From positions 1 to 37,284 of the forward strand of contig CAIPUA010000239.1 in assembly GCA_903868115.1 (NCBI GenBank): a DNA stretch of 37,284 bases, in the 5' to 3' direction. Made by a program: the position numbers and the translations under genes. The notes below the pieces were generated by a model. That model had not been told where the DNA came from. It saw only the letters and a program-made list of their open reading frames with translations, and ran no database searches. Source of the stretch: an uncultured Holophagaceae bacterium. GTDB lineage: Bacteria; Acidobacteriota; Holophagae; Holophagales; Holophagaceae. This document shows, piece by piece, positions 1 through 9,100 of this stretch (position 1 is the stretch's first letter; every line of letters starts with the position of its first letter).

Positions 1-1444
1 CATCGTCCAGGTAGCCTCGGGCCGCGGCCACGAAGGGATTGGCGAACTTCTCCTTGTAGGTTTCGATGAGCTCCGCGCGTTTGGTGACGGGATCAGCGGC
101 TTCCTGGAGTTCCTTGCGGAAGATGATATTCACCGCGCCATCGGGACCCATCACAGCGATTTCCGCCGTGGGCCAGGCCACGTTGTAGTCGCCTCGGATA
201 TGCTTGCTGCTCATCACATCGTAGGCACCGCCGTAGGCCTTGCGGGTGATGACGGTGAGCTTGGGCACCGTGGCCTCGCAGTAGGCATAGAGCAGTTTGG
301 CGCCGTGGAGGATGATGCCATCGTGTTCCTGGTGCACGCCGGGCATGAAGCCGGGCACATCCTCGAAGGTGATGATCGGGATGTTAAAGGCATCGCAGAA
401 GCGCACGAAGCGCGCGCCCTTCACGCTGGCCTTGATGTCCAGCACGCCCGCCAGCACCATGGGTTGGTTGGCCACAATCCCCACCACATTGCCGTCCAGG
501 CGGGCGAAACCCACGAGGATGTTGCCCGCGTAGGCGCCGTGGATCTCGAAGAAGTCGCCGTTGTCCACGACCTTCGAGATGACCTCGTGCATATCGTAGG
601 CCTTGCGCGGATCATCGGGCACCACGCTGTTCAGGGCCTCGTCCCGGCGGTTGGGATCGTCACCGGTGTCCAGGTGGGGCGCATCCTCCATGTTGTTGGA
701 GGGCAAGTAGCTCATCAGCGTGCGGATCTGCTCGAGGGCGTCCTGTTCGTCCTCGCAGGCCAAGTGCGCCACGCCGCTCTTGGTGGCATGCACATTGGCG
801 CCACCCAGATCGTCCATGCTCACATCCTCGTGGGTCACGGTCTTCACCACATCGGGGCCCGTGATGAACATGTGGCTGGTCTTTTTCACCATCACGATGA
901 AATCGGTGAGAGCGGGACTGTAGACCGCACCTCCGGCGCAGGGACCGAGGATGGCGCTGATCTGCGGGATGACGCCCGAGGCCAGGGTGTTGCGCAGAAA
1001 AATGTCGGCGTAGGCACCCAGAGAGACGACGCCTTCCTGGATGCGCGCACCGCCGCTATCGTTGAGGCCGATGACGGGGATGCCGTTCTTCACGGCCAGG
1101 TCCATCACCTTGCAGATTTTTTCGGCGTGAACTTCGCCCAGGGAACCGCCAAAGACCGTGAAGTCCTGGCTGAAGACATAGACGGGGCGGCCTTCAATCT
1201 GCCCCCAGCCCGTCACAACGCTGTCGCCCAGGAACTTCTTCTTGTCCATGCCGAAGTCGTGCGTGCGATGCGTGACGAAGGCATCGAGTTCGCGGAAAGA
1301 ACCCTTGTCAAGCAGGGTGTCGATACGCTCCCGCGCGGTCATCTTGCCCTTGGCGTGCTGGGCGTCGATGCGGTCCTGGCCGCCACTCAGGAGGGACTCT
1401 TCGCGCAGCTTGCGAAGCATCTCCTTCTTGGCTTTCGTGTCCAT
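1..1444 (-). CDS. Acyl-CoA carboxyltransferase (propionyl-CoA carboxylase beta / methylmalonyl-CoA decarboxylase alpha), partial
   Basis: The gene runs off the left edge; 481 codons of an expected roughly 510-520 are present. The ATG at 1444 follows a strong ribosome site (GGGAGGA). Translation gives a biotin-dependent carboxyltransferase: the N-terminal stretch has the [10 protein letters not shown] motif, then [19 protein letters not shown] and a [16 protein letters not shown] segment (the oxyanion-hole/CoA region), and the second crotonase half contains EDVPGFMPG and [12 protein letters not shown]. The family moves carboxyl groups between biotin and propionyl-CoA or methylmalonyl-CoA in the cytoplasm. 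Sequence alone does not separate a propionyl-CoA carboxylase beta subunit from the alpha subunit of the sodium-pumping decarboxylase or transcarboxylase; the downstream genes that would decide lie outside the window. It is separated by 174 bp from the upstream TPR gene and probably has its own promoter. Confidence 0.93.
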   Translation of the reverse strand, partial: MDTKAKKEMLRKLREESLLSGGQDRIDAQHAKGKMTARERIDTLLDKGSFRELDAFVTHRTHDFGMDKKKFLGDSVVTGWGQIEGRPVYVFSQDFTVFGGSLGEVHAEKICKVMDLAVKNGIPVIGLNDSGGARIQEGVVSLGAYADIFLRNTLASGVIPQISAILGPCAGGAVYSPALTDFIVMVKKTSHMFITGPDVVKTVTHEDVSMDDLGGANVHATKSGVAHLACEDEQDALEQIRTLMSYLPSNNMEDAPHLDTGDDPNRRDEALNSVVPDDPRKAYDMHEVISKVVDNGDFFEIHGAYAGNILVGFARLDGNVVGIVANQPMVLAGVLDIKASVKGARFVRFCDAFNIPIITFEDVPGFMPGVHQEHDGIILHGAKLLYAYCEATVPKLTVITRKAYGGAYDVMSSKHIRGDYNVAWPTAEIAVMGPDGAVNIIFRKELQEAADPVTKRAELIETYKEKFANPFVAAARGYLDD

Positions 1445-1537
1445 CCGATGTCCTCCCTCGCATTTGAAATCTTTAAGTGGAGGTCCGCCAGGCACTGACA
1501 AACCTCTCGCGCAATGTGTAGAGCGCCGTACCCGCAG

Positions 1538-1567
1538 ATTGTAGGAGAAATGCAGTCACAGCGCCAA
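1538..1567 (-). promoter_or_regulatory. Candidate sigma-70 promoter of the carboxyltransferase gene
   Basis: On the minus strand TTGGCG (1562-1567) and TACAAT (1538-1543) are separated by 18 bp, about 95 bp upstream of the ATG at 1444. The -10 box matches five of six consensus bases, the -35 box four of six. The position in the only sizeable gap of this gene set supports it, but it is a motif match only. Confidence 0.4.
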
Positions 1568-1618
1568 AGAGCCTGGGGCGTCCGGGCTTTCGTGACCGTT
1601 AGCACACTGCGAATGCCT

Positions 1619-2203
1619 TCAGCGCGGGGTCGGGTTGGCCTTGAGTTCCTCGAGGGCCTTCCGTGAAAGTTGAGCCTGCTGGCTGGTGGGTTCCATCTCG
1701 ATGATACGGCTCCAGGTCTTGACGGCCTTGTCTCTGGCATTCATGTCGTGGGCGTAGACGATGCCGAGGTTGTAGAGGCTTTGCAGGTGCTTCGGATTGA
1801 CCTTGTTGGCTTTCTCAAAATTGGCGACAGCCTTGTCGAAGGCCTTGATTTCGCGATACATGATGCCCTGGTCCGTCAGCACATCCGCATTGCTGGGATC
1901 CAGTTCGAGGGCCTTGCCGTAGGCGTCAATGGATTTCTGTGGCTGATGGGAATCGAAATAGCCGTTGCCCAAAGCGATCCAGGCCTGCAGGTTGCGCGGG
2001 TCCCGTTCCACGGCCTGTTGAGCGGTGAACATGCCCTGCTGGAGTTCGAGGGAACCCGGCGGCATGGCGGGCACGGCCCCGGCGGTGGCGGGCATCGGCA
2101 GGGGCGCTGGAACGGGAGTGCTGCGATTGGAACCCGCGAAATAGCCAATAAAACAGCCCACCAAAAAGCCTGCACCAACCCCGATCCAGATGTTGCGGTC
2201 CAC
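1619..2203 (-). CDS. Membrane-anchored TPR protein
   Basis: A protein of about 194 residues with an N-terminal membrane segment (IGVGAGFLVGCFIGYFAG), a Pro/Ala-rich linker and then three to four tetratricopeptide repeats (for example AWIALGNGYFDSHQPQKSID, LYNLGIVYAHDMNARDKAVK). I place the start at a GTG at 2203 because GGGAGGTGG lies just upstream; an upstream ATG at 2248 is possible but has no such site and would add a basic tail. TPR domains bind partner proteins; the topology suggests that the repeats face the periplasm, in the style of CcmG/CcmI-type assembly or scaffolding proteins. The specific partner is unknown. Confidence 0.8.
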   Translation of the reverse strand: MDRNIWIGVGAGFLVGCFIGYFAGSNRSTPVPAPLPMPATAGAVPAMPPGSLELQQGMFTAQQAVERDPRNLQAWIALGNGYFDSHQPQKSIDAYGKALELDPSNADVLTDQGIMYREIKAFDKAVANFEKANKVNPKHLQSLYNLGIVYAHDMNARDKAVKTWSRIIEMEPTSQQAQLSRKALEELKANPTPR

Positions 2204-2261
2204 TTGCCACCTCCCGTGCCGGTCGTGCCGGCCCTTGGATTTTCGCATGTTCCGGTCGAAC

Positions 2262-2642
2262 TTACTCCCGCTCCTCGACCTCGAAGACCTTCACGGCCCA
2301 GGGATATTTATAACGGGCGCGGTCTACGGCATTCCCATCCACGGTGTCGACCCGGACTCGGTAGGTATCGCCCCGCCGGACCTGGTAGTGGGTGGGGCAG
2401 GATTCATCCCCCTGGCGCCAGAAGGCCTCAATCTTGCCCTCGTAAGCGTGCTTGTGGCCCCGCTCCGAGCACCAGGAAATGCGCGTACCTAGGGGCAGCG
2501 GCTCCTCCACCGTGCGGGCCTTGAGGCGCCCCTTGAAACTGTCGGTGTCTGGCCCGAAGAGTCTCTGGACGGCAGGGGCGAGGATCTTCCGGCGCTCCTC
2601 CCGGGAGATGCCTTCAAGTATTCTGGTCCTCGTTTTCACCAC
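2262..2642 (-). CDS. Hypothetical protein
   Basis: About 126 residues, starting at GTG 2642 or the next GTG three bases on; no ATG is available in this frame. The protein is hydrophilic and without a signal peptide or membrane segment. It has a basic N-terminus (VKTRTRILEGISREERRKIL) and a C-terminal half rich in Tyr, Arg and Val that reads like a small beta-barrel domain (YQVRRGDTYRVRVDTVDG). I do not recognise a family. It sits between genes on the same strand and its codon use is like that of its neighbours, so I judge it real. Confidence 0.55.
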   Translation of the reverse strand: MVKTRTRILEGISREERRKILAPAVQRLFGPDTDSFKGRLKARTVEEPLPLGTRISWCSERGHKHAYEGKIEAFWRQGDESCPTHYQVRRGDTYRVRVDTVDGNAVDRARYKYPWAVKVFEVEERE

Positions 2643-2702
2643 CCCACCCCCTGGCCCGGCGTTCTTCTTATCGGAGTCGCCGAACTTTCATTGAATTGTG
2701 CC

Positions 2703-3809
2703 CTACCCTGCACCAGGAATCTCCGTCCGACGGCTACTGAGGGTGATCCGGCTGATCTCACTGCGCCGCCACAGGCGCATCCTCGGGCCCCAGGTGCCCG
2801 TGCCGCGGTTGATGATGAGGGTCATGCCCTCAATTTGTGCCTTCCCCGCCAGGGTGGGATAGACCCGCCCTGTCAAGTAGCTGAAGGGCCAGATCTGGCC
2901 GCCATGGGTGTGACCGGAAAGCATGAGGGTCGCGCCGGAACGGGCCGCTTCCTCCACCTGCTGCGGGATGTGGGCCAGCAGCACCAGGGCGCCTTGGGGG
3001 CGCTCTGCGGGAACATTCCAGATCGCTTCCTGTGCGGCGCCATGGCGACCCGATTCCGATCGTCCGGCCAGAGCCAGCCCTGGAACGGCCGTCGCACAGG
3101 CATTCCGGAGGACGCGGACGCCGGCCTCGTCCAAAGGTGAAAGGGCCGTGCCGTGGCGCTCGTGGTTGCCATCCACTCCCCAGATGCCCAGCGGGGCGTG
3201 AAGGGTGCGCAGCGTCTTGATCACGCGTTCCTCGGGCCGACCGTGCCCCTCGAATACATCCCCCAACAGCAGCACCAAATCGGGGCGCAGGGCGTGCACC
3301 TGGGCGATGCGCGCCTCGAGCCACCGCGGCCCGAGGGTGGAACCCAGATGGAGATCGGCCAGAGCCACCACTACGAGGCCATCACGCTCCTGGGGCAGTC
3401 CCGGGAGCTGCACCTCGTACTCGACGACCTCGGGCTCACGCAGTCCCTGGAACGAGGCAAAGCCTGAAAGGGCGAGGCCACCCAGCAAAGCCCAACCGCG
3501 CAGACGAGGGGCGGAGGCGCGGCACCCGAATCCGAACCCTGTGGCCAGATCCACCACCAAGAGCGGCATGAAGCACAGGAAGAGGATTCCCAACAGGGTC
3601 ATGCCTGTGAATTCCAGGAACGCGGAACCCGGGAACGACGCGTCATGCCCCAGCGTTCTTCCGGCAGCCATCAGCGCCCAAAGACAAGCGAAGGCTATCC
3701 AAAGCGTCCGCCTGCCCACACGCTTGGCAAGCCACGGAACCGAGGTGCTGCGCCAGGCCACATAGGCCAGAACCAGCGTTGAGAGAAGGGTGAGCCCCCA
3801 TCCGAACAT
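2703..3809 (-). CDS. Membrane-bound metallophosphoesterase
   Basis: 368 residues from the ATG at 3809, which follows AGAGGGTGA; a longer form from 3872 would overlap the upstream gene. The first ~135 residues form about four membrane helices. The rest is a calcineurin-like phosphoesterase of the YkuE/YaeI type, with the metal-binding motifs in order: DLHLGS, GDVFEG, GNHE, and GHTHGGQ. Family members hydrolyse phosphodiester or phosphomonoester bonds in lipid or envelope substrates using two metal ions. Its substrate cannot be told from the sequence. The gene begins four bases after the stop of the bestrophin-like gene, so the two are probably translated from one message. Confidence 0.88.
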   Translation of the reverse strand: MFGWGLTLLSTLVLAYVAWRSTSVPWLAKRVGRRTLWIAFACLWALMAAGRTLGHDASFPGSAFLEFTGMTLLGILFLCFMPLLVVDLATGFGFGCRASAPRLRGWALLGGLALSGFASFQGLREPEVVEYEVQLPGLPQERDGLVVVALADLHLGSTLGPRWLEARIAQVHALRPDLVLLLGDVFEGHGRPEERVIKTLRTLHAPLGIWGVDGNHERHGTALSPLDEAGVRVLRNACATAVPGLALAGRSESGRHGAAQEAIWNVPAERPQGALVLLAHIPQQVEEAARSGATLMLSGHTHGGQIWPFSYLTGRVYPTLAGKAQIEGMTLIINRGTGTWGPRMRLWRRSEISRITLSSRRTEIPGAG

Positions 3810-3813
3810 GGAA

Positions 3814-4644
3814 TCACCCTCTACTTGTGCCAACGTCTGGCGGCGATAGGCGTTGCTGTTCGATAGCCACACGGGCCTGAAGTTCTGCTAGGGCGTCTTC
3901 CAGGGGCTTCAGGGACACATCCTCGGAGGAGGCCTGCTCGTAATAGCCAAAGGGGTTGTCAAGGTCGCGGATGAGGAACATGAGGAAGAGCAGCAGGAAA
4001 CTGACCACCACCAGGAAGAAGAGGGATTCGTAGAAGGGTTCGATGCGCGCAAAGACAAGGCCCAGCAGCAGGAGGAGGGTGGTGCGACTGGCGATGAAGT
4101 AGCCCGAGGAAATGAAATCCGTTTCACGGATGGTGTGGATGCGGATGATGATCTTCCGCAAGGCGCTCTGCTCCTGCTTCAGGCGAGCGATGAAATTGGC
4201 CTGTGTGAGGGGCTCCACGGCCAGAAAGTGAGCGTTCAAGCTGGCGATCTGCGCCATGACCACCATACTTCGCTCCTGCTTGAACAGCCATCGCCGGATG
4301 GTGAGCCCGAGGTCGCGGACATGCTCCAGCGCGGCCAAGGCGAGAGGTGAGCCGCTGCGATGGTGGATGCTCTGCATCTCATCGGCCAGCGTGAGCAGGA
4401 TGGCGGACATTTCTCCGGGAATGCGCTCACTTTCCTTGAAATCCGATAGCACACCGCTCAACAGAAAACCCATCAGGAACACATTGGCACCGATGAGGCC
4501 GGAGAAGATGGTGTTGATGGAGAGCAGTTCCAGATTGAAGCGGTGCAGCACGAGTTTGGCGAGCACCAGTAGCGCGATGCAGGGAAGCACGCGGTAGAAA
4601 ATGCGTTGCTCCTTGGGGATGCGACGGGCGAGGGCAGCGATCAT
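3814..4644 (-). CDS. Bestrophin-like / DUF4239-like membrane protein
   Basis: 276 residues with two pairs of membrane helices (about residues 18-66 and 185-228) separated by a mostly helical soluble section. The fourth helix ends in IRDLDNPFGYY, which resembles the conserved D-x-P-F-G motif after the last helix pair of bestrophin-like (DUF4239) proteins. Those are proposed ion channels or their relatives. The start overlaps the stop of the lipoprotein gene by ATGA (4641-4644), so the two are translationally coupled. I assign the family from topology and this motif only. Confidence 0.55.
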   Translation of the reverse strand: MIAALARRIPKEQRIFYRVLPCIALLVLAKLVLHRFNLELLSINTIFSGLIGANVFLMGFLLSGVLSDFKESERIPGEMSAILLTLADEMQSIHHRSGSPLALAALEHVRDLGLTIRRWLFKQERSMVVMAQIASLNAHFLAVEPLTQANFIARLKQEQSALRKIIIRIHTIRETDFISSGYFIASRTTLLLLLGLVFARIEPFYESLFFLVVVSFLLLFLMFLIRDLDNPFGYYEQASSEDVSLKPLEDALAELQARVAIEQQRLSPPDVGTSRG

Positions 4645-5081
4645 TGAGGCAGCTTCAGCTGGATGGACACAATGTCTCCTGTGGGGATGGATGCGGCGAT
4701 TCTGAACTCTAGTTCCTTGGGTGAACCATCAGTCTTGATGTGCTGTTGTGTCCGCCCCAGTTGCACTCCCTTGGAACCGAGGAATCGGGCGACCACATCT
4801 CCTTCGAGCGGATGATCGAAGGTGCAGCGCACCTGGAGAAGATGGGCGGGGTGGCCCTGGAGGGTGGCCGAAGCGGGGTGGATGCCGAGCAGTTCCAAAG
4901 CTCCATCCGAAGAGGCTGGCACGGTTCGAATTTGAGGTGGCTCGATGGGCCTGGCGATCTCGAATTGGGAGGTTAAACTTTCGGTTGGTTTGGCGGCCAG
5001 GTCGGGCTTCCCGCCCGACCTGCCGCAGGCTGCACCAAACAGTGCGAGCCCGAGTCCCAGGAGGAGGATCCTGGTGTCCAT
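4641..5081 (-). CDS. Small lipoprotein of unknown function
   Basis: 146 residues with a lipoprotein signal peptide (ILLLGLGLALFGAAC; lipobox cysteine at about residue 19). A short Gly/Lys/Pro linker follows, then a beta-rich domain with the pattern ASATLQGHPAHLLQVRCTFD and a C-terminal EFRIAASIPTGDIVSIQLKL. It should be anchored in the inner or outer membrane facing the periplasm. The linker is encoded by a perfect 10-bp inverted repeat (4998-5022). It forms a probable operon with the bestrophin-like and phosphoesterase genes. I do not recognise the domain family. Confidence 0.75.
   Translation of the reverse strand: MDTRILLLGLGLALFGAACGRSGGKPDLAAKPTESLTSQFEIARPIEPPQIRTVPASSDGALELLGIHPASATLQGHPAHLLQVRCTFDHPLEGDVVARFLGSKGVQLGRTQQHIKTDGSPKELEFRIAASIPTGDIVSIQLKLPQ
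4998..5022. repeat. Perfect inverted repeat inside the lipoprotein gene
   Basis: CAGGTCGGGC and GCCCGACCTG form a perfect 10-bp stem around a 5-base loop. It lies in the codons just after the lipobox, where the protein is a flexible linker, so an inserted element would be tolerated there. Confidence 0.7.
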
Positions 5082-5144
5082 GAATGGGCCTCCCTTCTCA
5101 ATGAAGTGACCGAAAATGTCTCGAACAGGGGATTCCGGGAGAGG

Positions 5145-5453
5145 TCAGCTCCTGAATAGTTTCTGGAAGCTCCCGAGGACTCCTGTCTTGTCCGCCTCGG
5201 TAATGGCGCCCAGTTCGCCCGCATCCAGCCACATTCCGCCACAGGTGGAACAAATATCCACCTTCACTCCCCGGAGTTCGGTTTCCAACAACTCCGACCC
5301 GTCCTTGGGACAGCGCATCCAGTGCAGCTCCTTGAGCCTGGCCTGCTCTTCTGTGGCTAACTGTGCGGCCTGCGTCTGTGCCATTAATTTTCGGCGTTCG
5401 AATTCCATCTGCGCGAAGTGTTCTTCTTCCTTACTGCTGGGCTTCACAGGCAT
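5145..5453 (-). CDS. Small zinc-ribbon (TFIIB-type) protein
   Basis: 102 residues. The N-terminal half is charged and helical (EEEHFAQMEFERRKLMAQ). The C-terminal half is a zf-TFIIB domain: MRCPKDGSEL, then DICSTCGGMWLDAGEL, giving three clear cysteines plus a shortened first knuckle (C-P-K-D in place of C-P-x-C). The conserved GGxWLDxGEL tail is typical of the family. The ATG at 5453 follows GAGGAGCTCCC. Function of these proteins is not established; they are cytoplasmic and probably bind zinc. The upstream reading frame ends inside the first codons of this gene. Confidence 0.8.
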   Translation of the reverse strand: MPVKPSSKEEEHFAQMEFERRKLMAQTQAAQLATEEQARLKELHWMRCPKDGSELLETELRGVKVDICSTCGGMWLDAGELGAITEADKTGVLGSFQKLFRS

Positions 5454-5695
5454 GGGAGCTCCTCAGGGGTTGGTTCCGTCAATGGTTTCAAGGATCTCGC
5501 GATATGGCGGGATTTGGGATTGCGGGTTCGGCCCTCGTCCAGGACGGATTCGAGGGACCGTTCCAGTCGATGTGCAGCCATGGTGATCGCGGTGTAGAGA
5601 TCGGTGTGCCGACCCTCCGTATTGAGGGAGGGATGGTTGCTGCGACGAGCCACGAATGCTTCGGATTTGAACGCTCTTGGACAGGTTCCGGGCAT
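5444..5695 (-). pseudogene. Fragment resembling the end of a ribosome hibernation factor (HPF/RaiA)
   Basis: An 83-codon frame whose central part, HTDLYTAITMAAHRLERSLE, matches the last helix of the HPF/RaiA (S30AE) domain, usually of the form DMYxAIDxAxDKLERQL. The preceding EAFVARRSNHPSLNTEGR fits the last strand. The first three strands and the first helix of the domain are missing, and the sequence just upstream is a block of palindromic repeats. I read it as a 5'-truncated remnant rather than a working gene. The alternative is a real small protein with a chance match. Confidence 0.45.
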
Positions 5696-5777
5696 CCTTC
5701 CTCTGCTCGACTGAAGCCGAGAGGAAGGTCTGGCCTATCCCCTCCGCGGAGGGGGATTCCTTGGATCCCGGTCCGGG
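5696..5777. repeat. Cluster of three palindromes (REP-like)
   Basis: Three inverted repeats follow one another: CCTTCCTCT/AGAGGAAGG (5696-5704 and 5720-5728), the 16-bp perfect palindrome CCCCTCCGCGGAGGGG (around 5739-5755), and CCCGG-T-CCGGG (5767-5777). There is no T-run, so this looks more like a REP/BIME-type element than a terminator. It overlaps the end of the small secreted-protein gene and abuts the truncated HPF-like fragment. Confidence 0.6.
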
Positions 5778-6040
5778 TCACTCAATCCCTCCGGTGGGGG
5801 CGCTGCATAGGTGGATTCAGGTTCAGTCAGGGAGGGGAGTTCTGTGGTGATCTCAACAGGCAGGCGTTCCTGCTCATCCAGTTCGCACATCACCTGTATC
5901 TCCGCCACTCCCGTATGGCAGGCACCTTCGGAAGACTGGGGGGCCGATACCAGCGCGATGAAGCAAACGGCCACGAGCACCAGCATCCATCGCAGCAACC
6001 GGAATCTGGCATTGGGTCTTGGGTCGGCGGGTTTGAGCAT
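5735..6040 (-). CDS. Small secreted or membrane-anchored protein
   Basis: 101 residues from ATG 6040, with GGAAGTGA just upstream. There is an N-terminal hydrophobic segment (WMLVLVAVCFIALVSA) followed by CHTGVAEIQVMCELDEQER, with two cysteines, and a proline-rich tail. The tail is partly encoded by palindromic repeat sequence, so the original C-terminus may have been altered. The gene follows the RND pump gene on the same strand after about 105 bp. No family recognised; it could be a periplasmic accessory of the pump, but nothing beyond position supports that. Confidence 0.5.
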   Translation of the reverse strand: MLKPADPRPNARFRLLRWMLVLVAVCFIALVSAPQSSEGACHTGVAEIQVMCELDEQERLPVEITTELPSLTEPESTYAAPPPEGLSDPDRDPRNPPPRRG

Positions 6041-6145
6041 TCACTTCCTTGATGAGATGAATTCAGACATCGCGGATATCCCTAAGGCCATCCAGCTGTC
6101 GCAAGCCTGCTTCCCAACCATCCTGAACCATCCTGCGGAGCGTGG

Positions 6146-9100
6146 CTACTCGCATGGCTTCGGTCTTCCCACCCAGGCATAGAAACTGGGCAGGGCCAGC
6201 AGGGTGAACAGCGTGCTGGTCACGAGGCCACCCACCATGGCGATAGCCAAGGGGCGCTCCAGTTCGGATCCCCCGAAACCGAAGAGCATGGGCATCAGGC
6301 CGAGGATGGCGGCACCAGCGGTCATGAGCTTGGGGCGCACGCGGCCCAGGCTGGCCTCCCGCAGGGCCTCCTCGAAGGGCATGCCCTGGGCCATCAGGCC
6401 CTTGGCCTGGGTGATGAGCACCAGACTGTTCTGCACAGCGACGCCGAAGAGCCCGATCATTCCCACCGTGGAGCTGATGTTCCAGGTCTCTCCGGCCAGC
6501 CATAGCGCGAAGATTGCCCCGGCGAAGGCGTCCGGTAGCGTGGCGACGACCACGAGCACCTCTCGCCAGCGCTTGAGGGCGAGGTAGAGCAGCCCCACCA
6601 CCAGCGTCAGGGCCGCCGCGATCGCGATGCCAAGGCGGCGCTGAGTTTCGCGAGCCTCCTCGATCTTCCCGCCCAGCTTCACGAAGGTGCCTTCAGGGAG
6701 CTTCAGGCCCTCCAATGCCTTCTCGATGCCTTTGGCCGTGCCGCCCAGGTCGCCCGTGGTGCGGATGTCGAGGCCGAGGCGCCGCTGGCCGGACTCGCGG
6801 CGGACCAGGGTGGGCGTGGAGGCTTCCTCGAAGCGGACCACCTGGCCCAGAGCCAGGGCCCGGCCATCCTCCAGGATCAGCGGGGTGTCCTTGAGATTCT
6901 CGGGACTCACGCGGCCATCGTTGGGGAAGCGGACGATGCGTTCGATGCGCTGGGGGCCCTCGAAGCGGATCTCCGATTCCAGGCCTTGGAGCGCGGCCTG
7001 GAGGGTCTTGGCCACCAGGGGACGGGGCACGCCCAAGCGCCGCAGGGCCTCCTCATCCAGCACCGCCCGCCAGCGGGGCATGGGGTCCGGCGTATCTGGC
7101 GTCACACTGCGCACGCCCTCGAGCTTCGCGAGTCGTGCGCGGAGTTCGGGCAGAACGACCCTCACGGCTTCCAGATCGCGGTTGAAGAGCTTCACTTGGA
7201 TATCGGCGGGGGTGCCGCCGATACCCTCGGCGATGCGCTCCTGCATGGGCGTGTTCATTTCCACGGGGAAGGGCATCGCCTCCGCGGCTTCCAGCACCTC
7301 GCGGCCCACGCTGCGTTCATCGGCGTCGGGTCTGAGGATCACCATGACTTCGCTATCGGTCATGGGACATGGATCTTCGGTGACATCGGCGCGGCCGCTG
7401 CGGCGATAGACGGACTCCACCCCGGGGATGGCCTTCAGGCGCAGATCCAGGTGGAGGTTGGCCTGATCCACGGCGTCCAGACTGCTCTCCGCAGGGACCT
7501 TGGAGAGCAGCATGAAGGCCCGCTCATCGAGGCTGGGCAAGAAGTTGGTGCCGAGGTGGAAGGCCAGCCAAATGCTCGGAATCGTCAGTCCCAGGGCCAG
7601 CACCCGCACCAGGGGGCCATGGTGCAGCGCCCAGTCGAGGGCGGGCCGATAGACCCGCTTGATGGCCTTGACGAAGCGAGGTTCCTCCAGGGCACTGCCC
7701 GGAGGCAGGAAGCGCTCCACCAGAGCAGGCACGAGCGTGAAACTGAGCACGAGACTGATGGTCATGGCCGAAGCCACGGCCACCGCCAGGGGTGCGTAGA
7801 GCTTGCCCGCGATGCCGCCCATGGAGAGCAGCGGGATGAAGACCGCCAGGATCACCAGCACCGCGATGAGGATGGGCGTAGCCACTTCGGCGGCGGCGCG
7901 GGTGAGGGCCACTCGTCTTGGCTCCACATGCTCCTGGTGCGTGTGGAGCCGATGGGCGAGATTCTCCACCATGATCACGCTGGCATCCACCAGCAGACCC
8001 ACGGCGATGGCAAGCCCGCCCAGGGTCATGGCGTTGATGCCGAGCCCGGCGAAATGCAGCGGGATCGCGGCGCCGAAGGTGGCCAGCGGCAGGACCACCA
8101 ATACCAACGCGGCCCCCCGGACGCTACCGAGCAGCAGCACGAGCACGAGGGCCACGAAGATGCCGCCCACGAGCAGCGCCAGGGTGACGCCATCCAGGGC
8201 CTGGGTGACGAGGCGGCCCTGGTCGTAGATCAACTCCAGGCGCATGCCTGCGGGCAGGCCCTTCTTCAGTTCGTCAACGGCGCTCCGGACGCCCTCCGCC
8301 ACCTCCAGGGTGGCTGCGTTGGGCTGCTTCACGATGCGGATGCTTACGTCCTCGTGCGACCCCTCCGTGGGTCGCACCCTTCGGGCGGTATCGCCTCCGG
8401 CGATACCGTGGCCCTCCGCTCCTGCTCCGGGCTCATGCGAGCCGAGCGTGGGTCGCACCCTTCGGGCGGTATCGCCTTCGGCGATCCCGTGGCCCTCCGC
8501 TCCTGCTCCGGCCTCATCGGTGCCAACCGCATGCCGGGCCAAACCGCGCCGGAAGGCCGGAGCCTCGCGGATTTCGGCCACTTCACCCAGCGTGACGATG
8601 CCTTTGGCCGCTTGCACGGGCAGGCGGCGAACTTCTTCGGGAGTCGCGGCCAGGTTGCCCACTGACATGTACCAGCCCTTGTCCTGGATCTCCAGCACGC
8701 CTGCGGCCAAGTCCTGATGGCTCTGTTCCAGGGCGGCCATCACACGATCCAGGCTGACCCCGAGATTACGCACCTTCTCAGGGATCAGCACGATCTGCAG
8801 GGAGCGCTCCTGCCCACCCAGCTTCTCCACCCGCGCCACGCCAGGCACGGCCTGGAGTCGCGGTGCCAGGACCTGATCGGTGTGATCCCGCAGACGCATG
8901 GGATCCACCTGCTCGCCCTCCAGCACGATCTCCATCAGTTCGTGGAGACGCCCGGAAGCACTGCTCATGAGGGGCGGGCGGGTGCCGGAGGGGAAGCTCC
9001 CGACCACACCGGACAGCCTCTCGGCCACGAGCTGCCGAGCCCGCCAAGGGTCGGTGTCTCCCTCGAAGGTGACCACCACCTGAACCAGTTCGGGCAGCAC

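Noticed and set aside
8351-8512. CRISPR-like array
   Set aside because: Only two directly adjoining units, without spacers, and in frame with a protein gene.
6986-8665. A 559-codon plus-strand frame across the RND pump gene
   Set aside because: Its translation is His/Gly/Gln-rich without domains, while the opposite strand encodes a complete RND pump.
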